Part shown: piece after piece, positions 5,981-10,672 of the stretch | How positions within the stretch are numbered: the stretch's first letter is position 1 | How the letters are laid out: each line of letters begins with the position of its first letter | NCBI GenBank assembly: GCA_049316905.1 | Contig: JBMOJH010000113.1 | Location: forward strand, 1 to 10,672 | Direction of reading: 5' to 3' | DNA from: CAIPVR01 sp049316905 | GTDB lineage: Bacteria; Actinomycetota; Acidimicrobiia; Acidimicrobiales; Microtrichaceae | Length of the DNA stretch: 10,672 nucleotides | Notes under the pieces: generated by a model | Told to the model about the DNA's origin: nothing | The model's input: only the letters and a program-made list of their open reading frames with translations | Database searches by the model: none | Program-made: the position numbers and the translations under genes

Positions 5981-7090
5981 GTGACGTTCCTGACAATGGT
6001 GCTGAAGAACCTGATGCGCCAGCGCGTCAGGACGCTCCTGACCGTGGTCGGGATCACCGTGGGGATCACCACGGTGGTGGCGCTCGGGGCGATCACCGCG
6101 GGACTCAAGGGCACGGCCGACGACTTCGTCACCGCTGGCGGAGCGCAGTTCATCGTCGCCCAGAAGGGTGCGGCGGACCTGAGCTTCAGCCGGCTCGATG
6201 CGGCGGTGCTGCCGAAGGTGGCGGACGTGCCCGGGGTGGCCCGCGTGAGTGGCGTCCAGCTCGAGATCCAGAAGGTCGGCTCGAACCCGTTCTTCTTCCT
6301 CGGTGGGGTCGATCCGGCCCTGCTCCGGACGCAGGGCCTGAACGTGACGCGGGGTCGTCTGCCCGCCGCCCCCGACGAGATCGTGCTCGGCATCGACGCC
6401 GCTCGGGACCTGGGCGTCGCGCCCGGGGGGCGCCTGACGATCGGCGACCGGGAACTGCGCGTGGTCGGCGAGTACGACTCCGACGTGGTGTGGCAGCGCG
6501 GCGGCGGGTTCGCCCCGCTCGCCACGGTGCAGGACATCGTCGACCGGCCCGGCGTGGTCACGCTGGCCTACGTGACCGTGGACAGGGGAGCGTCACCGGA
6601 GAAGGTCGCCGCCGCGATCGAGCGCCAGGTCGACAGCGTGGTGACCATCGCGAACGCCGGCGAGTACGGCCAGGTCGACCAGGGCTTCACCCTCATCGAT
6701 GCGGCCAACACCGCGATCTCGTTGCTCGCGATCGTGATCGGCGGGATCGGGGTGATGAACACGATGGTGATGGCGATCTACGAGCGCACGCGTGAGATCG
6801 GCGTGCTGCGCGCCATCGGCTGGCGGCGGGGTCGGGTGCTGCGGATGGTCCTGTCCGAGTCGGTGCTGCTGTGTCTGCTCGGCGGGGTGGTCGGCGCCGT
6901 CATCGGCGTCGCGGTCACCCGCATGGTCACGCTGCTGCCGGCCGTACGCGGGTTCCTCGTCCCCGCGTACCCGCCGACGATCTTCGTCCGGGCCCTGGTG
7001 CTGGCATTCCTCGTGGGCCTGCTCGGCGCCATCTACCCGGCCGTGCGGGCCACGCGCCTCACCCCGATGGAGGCGCTCCGCTATGAGTGA
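5981..7090 (+). CDS. ABC transporter permease, MacB/FtsX type
   Basis: A 369-residue type VII ABC permease. Residues about 17-38 (RTLLTVVGITVGITTVVALG) are TM1; 40-210 form the extracytoplasmic MacB_PCD-like domain; the FtsX core follows with TM2 around 244-264 (TAISLLAIVIGGIGVMNTMV), the coupling segment YERTREIGVLRAIGWRRG, TM3 around 294-314 and TM4 around 333-355, ending in RATRLTPMEALRYE. This four-TM layout with the EIGVLRAIG and P-EALR motifs is characteristic of MacB/YknZ-like permeases that act by mechanotransmission to move antibiotics, peptides or lipids across or out of the membrane. Start taken as GTG 5981; ATG 5996 is a possible alternative, neither with a clear SD. It overlaps the ATPase gene by 8 bases and is divergent from arr. 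Substrate not predictable from sequence. Confidence 0.9.
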   Translation: MTFLTMVLKNLMRQRVRTLLTVVGITVGITTVVALGAITAGLKGTADDFVTAGGAQFIVAQKGAADLSFSRLDAAVLPKVADVPGVARVSGVQLEIQKVGSNPFFFLGGVDPALLRTQGLNVTRGRLPAAPDEIVLGIDAARDLGVAPGGRLTIGDRELRVVGEYDSDVVWQRGGGFAPLATVQDIVDRPGVVTLAYVTVDRGASPEKVAAAIERQVDSVVTIANAGEYGQVDQGFTLIDAANTAISLLAIVIGGIGVMNTMVMAIYERTREIGVLRAIGWRRGRVLRMVLSESVLLCLLGGVVGAVIGVAVTRMVTLLPAVRGFLVPAYPPTIFVRALVLAFLVGLLGAIYPAVRATRLTPMEALRYE

Positions 7091-7790
7091 CGCGGCCGAG
7101 CCCCTCATCGATCTCGAGGGAGTGGTGAAGACGTTCGAGGGCGGCCGCCTCCGGGCGCTGGACCAGGTCGACCTCCGGATCGCGGCCGGTGACTTCGTCG
7201 CGGTCATGGGCCCGTCCGGGTGCGGGAAGTCGACCCTCCTGAACGCGATCGGCGCCCTCGACCGCGTCGACGACGGCTCGATCCACGTGGCCGGCCACGA
7301 CCTCCGGCGCGGGCACGACCTCGACGAGTACCGGGCCAACGACGTCGGGCTCGTGTTCCAGCTCGACAACCTGCTGCCGTCGTTCACCGCGTGCGAGAAC
7401 ATCGAGGCCGCCATGTTCGGGCAGGTGCGGTCCCGCCGCGAACGCCGGCGCCGGGCACTCGAGCTGCTCGAGTTCGTGGGGATCGCCGACCGCTCGGACG
7501 CGAGGCCGACCGAGCTGTCCGGTGGGGAACGCCAGCGCGTCGCCATCGCCCGGGCGCTCGCCAACCACCCTCCGATCGTGCTGGCCGACGAACCGACGGG
7601 CCGACTGGACTCCCGGACCGGCGAACGGGTGCTCGACCTGCTCGAGTCGCTCCACCACGACCAGGGCGTGACCCTGGTCGTGGTCACCCACGACGCACGG
7701 GTCGCCGCCCGCGCCCACCACACGGTGCACATGCTCGACGGACGCATCAGCTCGGAGGAACACACCAGCAGCGGTGCGCCCGTCCCGTGA
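7083..7790 (+). CDS. ABC transporter ATP-binding protein, MacB/LolD type
   Basis: A 235-residue stand-alone nucleotide-binding subunit that powers the permease encoded just before it. All motifs are intact: Walker A GPSGCGKST (43-51), Q-loop VFQLDNLLPS (Gln93), signature LSGGERQRVAIARAL (from 145), Walker B IVLADEP (165-171), D-loop and H-loop VTHD (His203). The phrase LLPSFTACENIEAAM after the Q-loop is typical of the LolD/MacB/YknY group. ATG 7083 lies within the last codons of the permease gene (8-base overlap), so the two are translationally linked. The Arg-rich stretch 116-124 is a little unusual but sits in the helical subdomain. It ends at a convergent junction with the serine hydrolase gene; a 12-bp palindrome overlaps its stop. 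Confidence 0.95.
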   Translation: MSDAAEPLIDLEGVVKTFEGGRLRALDQVDLRIAAGDFVAVMGPSGCGKSTLLNAIGALDRVDDGSIHVAGHDLRRGHDLDEYRANDVGLVFQLDNLLPSFTACENIEAAMFGQVRSRRERRRRALELLEFVGIADRSDARPTELSGGERQRVAIARALANHPPIVLADEPTGRLDSRTGERVLDLLESLHHDQGVTLVVVTHDARVAARAHHTVHMLDGRISSEEHTSSGAPVP

Positions 7791-7800
7791 CGGCGCCGTC
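7789..7800. terminator. 12-bp palindrome at the end of the ABC ATPase gene
   Basis: GACGGCGCCGTC starts inside the TGA stop (7788-7790). As a fully self-complementary 12-mer it has little room for a loop, so it is a weak terminator candidate. The remaining 86 bases to the convergent hydrolase stop show nothing else notable. Confidence 0.25.
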
Positions 7801-7886
7801 GTTCCCTCGACGACCCGACACCGGACTCCGCCCCGCTGAGCGGTGGTCCCCCCGTCGGACGACCCGGCGACCAGCTCCCGATGGCC

Positions 7887-9284
7887 TCAATCCGGCGGCC
7901 GCATCGCCCCCAGTTCCAGTTCCAGGCCCAGCCCGAACAAAGGGTGCAGCGGCCAGGTGGCCGAGTAGGTGCCGTCGGCCGGGAACGTGCGCAGCTCCAG
8001 GCGGTGGGGCGTCGCCAGCGCCACCACGTCGACCTCGAGTCCGCCGTCGGAGCGGGTGGCCGCGCTGGCCGCGAGCTGGTGGCCGCTCACGTCGGTCCAG
8101 TCCTCGGTGAGCGGCAGGACGAGTGTCTGCCCGTCCTCGTGCAGCACCAGGGTGCCGTCGGCGACCTCGGCCGACGTGAGGCTCGCGTGGTTGGGGCCGG
8201 GGGCCCGGCGAAAAGTGCCGGCGGCGGCCGCGTCGGCACCCGGTCGCTCGCCGGTGCGCTCGGCGGCGGTGGGGAGGGCCAGGGCGGCCACCCGTTCGGC
8301 GAGCGCCTCGTCGCCGGCGGGATCGGGCCGGCCGGCGGGGCCGAGCGCGGGGAGGAGCCCTGACCACAGCAGGTCGAGGAACGGCTGCATGGGCTCCGCG
8401 GTGGAGAAGAACGCCACCACGGTGTCGTGCTCGGGCAGCACGACCATGTACTGGCCGAAGGCGCCGTCGCCCCGGTAGCCGTGCTGGCCGACCCACAGCT
8501 GGAACCCGTAGCCCTGCGACCAGTCGGGTTCCGGGCGGTGGGAGTTGTCGGTCTGCACAGCGGACGCCTGCGCCACCCAGCCCTCGGGGAGCAGGCGGTC
8601 GCCCTGCCAACAGCCGTCGTCGAGGTACAGCTGGCCGAGCCGGGCGATCGCGTCGAGGTCGGTGTAGACGCCGGAGAACCCGAGGTCGACCCCGGGTCGG
8701 TACTGGTACCAGCTCAGGGCCCCGATCCCCACGGGGTCGAGCACCCGGGGTCGCAGCTGCTCCACCAACCGTTCGCCGGTGAGCCGTTGCAGGATCGTGG
8801 CGAGGGCCAGCACCGGTGGCTGGTTGTAGGCGAACCACGTGCCGGGCTCGTGCTCCGGCTCGAGCCGGAAGAAGCCGCGGAGCGGGTCCTCGGGATCGCC
8901 CAACACCGCGTGCAGCAGCGTCTCGTCCTGGTGGCCGGACGCCATCGACGCGAGGTGACGTACCCGCATCCGACGTGTGCGCTCGTCCGCGCCCTCAAGC
9001 AGCTCGGGCAGGTGGTCGACCACGAGGTCGTCGAGGTCGAGCAGGCCGTCACCGAGTGCCAGGCCCAGGGCGGTTCCGGTGAAGGTCTTGCTGAGCGAGT
9101 ACACCAGCCGGGCCTGCCCGGCGCGATGCGGCGCCCAGTAGCCCTCGAGGACCCGCCGGCCGTGGCGCTGCACGATGAGCCCGTGGGGCTCGATGCCGGG
9201 GTGCGCGTCGACGGCATCGAGCAGGGCCAGCAGCGCGGCCGGGTCGATGCCCTCCCGGGAGGGGGTGCTCGTGGGGAAGGTCAC
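7887..9284 (-). CDS. Serine hydrolase, class C beta-lactamase family (PF00144-type)
   Basis: A 465-residue protein of the AmpC/esterase/penicillin-binding-protein-like group. VYSLSKTFTGTALGLAL gives the SxxK motif (Ser63, Lys66), WFAYNQP holds the conserved tyrosine (Tyr153), and GYRGDGAFGQYMVVLP near 269-284 occupies the position of the third active-site box. RHLASMASGHQ (109-119) is the usual helix motif of the family. Residues from about 340 form a beta-rich C-terminal domain like those of many esterase-type members. There is no signal peptide or lipobox, so it is probably cytoplasmic, which makes true beta-lactamase activity less likely than esterase or amidase activity. Start: GTG 9284, giving VTFPTSTPSREG; no SD, but a -10-like CAGACT is 6 bases upstream. 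The frame remains open upstream but that part is antisense to the MFS gene and is not credible. Confidence 0.9.
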   Translation of the reverse strand: MTFPTSTPSREGIDPAALLALLDAVDAHPGIEPHGLIVQRHGRRVLEGYWAPHRAGQARLVYSLSKTFTGTALGLALGDGLLDLDDLVVDHLPELLEGADERTRRMRVRHLASMASGHQDETLLHAVLGDPEDPLRGFFRLEPEHEPGTWFAYNQPPVLALATILQRLTGERLVEQLRPRVLDPVGIGALSWYQYRPGVDLGFSGVYTDLDAIARLGQLYLDDGCWQGDRLLPEGWVAQASAVQTDNSHRPEPDWSQGYGFQLWVGQHGYRGDGAFGQYMVVLPEHDTVVAFFSTAEPMQPFLDLLWSGLLPALGPAGRPDPAGDEALAERVAALALPTAAERTGERPGADAAAAGTFRRAPGPNHASLTSAEVADGTLVLHEDGQTLVLPLTEDWTDVSGHQLAASAATRSDGGLEVDVVALATPHRLELRTFPADGTYSATWPLHPLFGLGLELELGAMRPPD

Positions 9285-9290
9285 GGACGA

Positions 9291-9296
9291 AGTCTG
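9291..9296 (-). promoter_or_regulatory. Possible -10 box for leaderless serine hydrolase transcript
   Basis: Minus-strand CAGACT ends 6 bases before GTG 9284. It differs from TAnnnT at the first base. The 68-base gap up to the MFS stop also contains GCGCGG/CCGCGC arms (9297-9302 and 9315-9320) around a CCGGCGCCGG core, a possible hairpin ending the MFS transcript. Confidence 0.25.
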
Positions 9297-9352
9297 GCGC
9301 GGCCGGCGCCGGTTCCGCGCGTGGCGGCCCGCGGCCCGCGGCCGGTGGTCGT

Positions 9353-10561
9353 TCAGGCCGTCGGGCCGAGGGCCACCGGTCGCGTGGCGCGCCCCTCGCT
9401 CCGGAGCACGGCGGGGCCGATCAGTGCGCTCAGGCCGACGAGCAGGACCGCCGGCGCCACCAGGGCCGCCTGCGGGCCGAACCGGTCGACCGCGAGACCC
9501 ACGGTGACGGCGCCCACCCCGAGGGCCGCCATCTGCGAGCCCTCCACCACGCTGAAGGCGTGGCCCAGCAGCGAGAGTCCGGCCACCCGCTGCAGGAGGG
9601 TCCGGGAGGCCACCTCGGCGCAGGTCGCCCCCACACCCGCCCCGCCGAGCAGCGCCACCGCCACCCACAGGTCGGCCCGGGCGGCGAGCAACCCCAGCGC
9701 GGCGGCCCACCCCAGCAGACCGGCGAGCACCCAGCGGCCCAGGCGCCGGCGGGACGCGGCCCCGAGCACCGCGCCGCCCGCCACCATGCCCATCCCGAAT
9801 GCGGCGTTGAGCCAGGCGGCCGTGGAGGCCGGCATGCCCAGCAGGTCGACCGCGGTGACCACGTAGGCCAGGTCGAGCGCGCCGATCAACAGCGCGATCA
9901 GTGCCAGTACCGCGGTGAGGACGCCGACGGACGGCACGGCGAGGACCGAGCGCAGCTCGCCCAGCACGTCGCGCGGTCGGGTCACGGAGCACCCGGCGGC
10001 GACCCCGGCGGGCGCACCGCCGGTGAGTGCGGCACCCGTGAGGACCACCGCGGCCATCACCGTGAACACGGCGGCCACGTCACCGGCGGCGAGCAGCACC
10101 GCGGCGAGCACCGGGCCGAGCAGCATGCCGAGGCCGTCCAGTCCACCGACGACGCCGTTGGTCCGGGCCAGGGCGTCCTCGTCGGCCACCACCCGCGGCA
10201 GCAGGCAGGCCAGGCACGGCCGGGTGGTGGTGACGGCGGTGGCCGCCACCACTGCGCCGGCGTAGGCCACGATGCGGACCATCCCGTCGCCGCCGGTCGC
10301 GAACCAGGCGGCCGCCCACGCCATCCCCGCCGCCTGGACGAGCAATCCGGCCCGGAGAACGGTCGTGGCGCCCCACCGCCCGACCAGACCGCCCACGGTG
10401 GGGGCCAGTGCAGCGGCCGGCGCGAGCTGCAGGACCATCACGGCGGTGGCCTCCCGGACGCCGCCCGCGGTGTACGCGGCGGCTGCCAGGCCGATCCAGA
10501 CGCCGAACTCGGCGATCCGGAAGCCCAGGTAGGCGGCGAGCAGGCGGCGGAGGATCCCCAC
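9353..10561 (-). CDS. MFS transporter
   Basis: A 402-residue, very hydrophobic protein with about 11-12 membrane-spanning stretches in two halves, joined by the loop at roughly 182-208 that includes SVTRPRDVLGELRSV. The loop after TM2, GGLVGRWGATTVLRAG (58-72), takes the place of MFS motif A, though the usual aspartate is absent. CLLPRVVADEDALARTNGVV (119-138) and the following GLGMLLGPVLAAVLL resemble the MFS_3/EntS-like exporters, in which P-x-x-V...L-x-R-x-N is typical. This suggests drug or siderophore export, but the substrate is not determined. Start GTG 10561 yields MGILRRLLAAYLGFRIAEFG with no SD; TAGCGT is 8 bases upstream, consistent with a leaderless mRNA. The serine hydrolase follows after 68 bases on the same strand. 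Confidence 0.88.
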   Translation of the reverse strand: MGILRRLLAAYLGFRIAEFGVWIGLAAAAYTAGGVREATAVMVLQLAPAAALAPTVGGLVGRWGATTVLRAGLLVQAAGMAWAAAWFATGGDGMVRIVAYAGAVVAATAVTTTRPCLACLLPRVVADEDALARTNGVVGGLDGLGMLLGPVLAAVLLAAGDVAAVFTVMAAVVLTGAALTGGAPAGVAAGCSVTRPRDVLGELRSVLAVPSVGVLTAVLALIALLIGALDLAYVVTAVDLLGMPASTAAWLNAAFGMGMVAGGAVLGAASRRRLGRWVLAGLLGWAAALGLLAARADLWVAVALLGGAGVGATCAEVASRTLLQRVAGLSLLGHAFSVVEGSQMAALGVGAVTVGLAVDRFGPQAALVAPAVLLVGLSALIGPAVLRSEGRATRPVALGPTA

Positions 10562-10569
10562 GCCCGTGG

Positions 10570-10575
10570 ACGCTA
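10570..10575 (-). promoter_or_regulatory. Possible -10 box for leaderless MFS transcript
   Basis: Minus-strand TAGCGT (fits TAnnnT) ends 8 bases before GTG 10561. Just upstream, GCCCTTA occurs twice on the plus strand (10583-10589 and 10594-10600), spaced 11 bases apart, about one helical turn, in the expected -35 area; it could be a regulator site. Confidence 0.35.
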
Positions 10576-10610
10576 CGGAGGGGCCCTTACGGCGCCCTTA
10601 GCCGGCTCCC

Positions 10611-10672
10611 TCACACGGCCGACAGGCCGGAATCGGTCGCCGACAGGCCGGAATCGGTCGCCGACAGGCCGG
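10611..10672 (-). CDS. Possible C-terminus of an upstream gene with heptapeptide repeats, partial
   Basis: Read on the minus strand, the tandem repeat at the window edge is open in a frame giving (GLSATDS)2 then GLSAV and a TGA at 10611-10613. The stop lies 49 bases before the MFS start, a normal gene spacing. Most third positions are G or C. However, other frames of the repeat are also open, and only about 19 codons are visible, so this may be noncoding repeat DNA. Confidence 0.25.
   Translation of the reverse strand, partial: GLSATDSGLSATDSGLSAV
10618..10672. repeat. 21-bp tandem repeat, at least 2.6 copies, running off the window
   Basis: Two identical 21-base units (10618-10638 and 10639-10659; each begins GCCGACAGGCCGG and ends AATCGGTC) are followed by the first 13 bases of a third at the window end. 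The copies are exact. The period equals seven codons and also two helical turns. The array continues beyond the window, so its full length is unknown. Confidence 0.9.

Noticed and set aside
7887..9284. True class C beta-lactamase resistance gene
   Set aside because: It has the SxxK fold motif, but lacks a signal peptide and carries an esterase-like C-terminal domain, so antibiotic hydrolysis is not supported.
8427..9866. Long plus-strand open frame antisense to the serine hydrolase and MFS genes
   Set aside because: High GC content leaves stops rare in shadow frames. The translation is low-complexity, rich in Arg, Pro, Ala, Gly and Val with no domain pattern, while the minus strand encodes two recognisable proteins.
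9285..9992. Upstream extension of the serine hydrolase frame to a 701-residue protein
   Set aside because: The extra 236 residues run through the MFS gene in another frame and are Arg/Gly-rich; family members start near residue VTFPTSTPSREG.
10618..10672. CRISPR array at the right edge
   Set aside because: The units are directly adjacent with no spacers and only 21 bases long.

Overview
The window is GC-rich throughout. Its genes use GC-ending codons, GTG starts are frequent, and several genes appear to lack a Shine-Dalgarno (SD) leader, which fits a high-GC actinobacterium. A lineage such as Acidimicrobiia would fit but is only a guess. No RNA genes, insertion sequences, phage genes or CRISPR arrays were seen. 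The window reads as compact chromosomal sequence of mostly metabolic, stress and transport genes.

Left part (1-1901): the start of a VOC/glyoxalase-fold gene (minus strand, cut by the window edge), an unrecognised 142-aa gene with a possible small coupled gene in front of it (minus), then two small plus-strand genes, a DUF1059 protein and a DUF3303-like protein. Middle (1902-5895) is a run of minus-strand genes read right to left: arr (rifamycin ADP-ribosyltransferase), a thioredoxin-fold/ATP10-like protein, a secreted tripeptidyl-aminopeptidase-type alpha/beta hydrolase, a 96-aa helical protein, and a lysophospholipid/diacylglycerol acyltransferase-like protein coupled to the helical protein by a 4-base overlap.

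Right part: divergent from arr lies a two-gene MacB/FtsX-type ABC exporter (permease and ATPase overlapping by 8 bases). It is followed by a convergent pair on the minus strand: an MFS transporter and a class C beta-lactamase-family serine hydrolase. The right edge carries a 21-bp tandem repeat that may encode the C-terminus of another minus-strand gene.

The most coherent candidate system is the arr/ABC-exporter divergon. The 85-base gap between the two proposed starts contains a perfect 14-bp palindrome, GTTGCGTACGCAAC, which overlaps the likely -35 region of the exporter promoter and is placed to affect both directions. This suggests shared control of antibiotic modification and export; that is an inference. 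A second pattern is that four GTG-start genes lacking an SD each have a -10-like hexamer 6-8 bases upstream, as expected for leaderless mRNAs, whereas the well-supported ATG starts at the left carry clear SD sequences.
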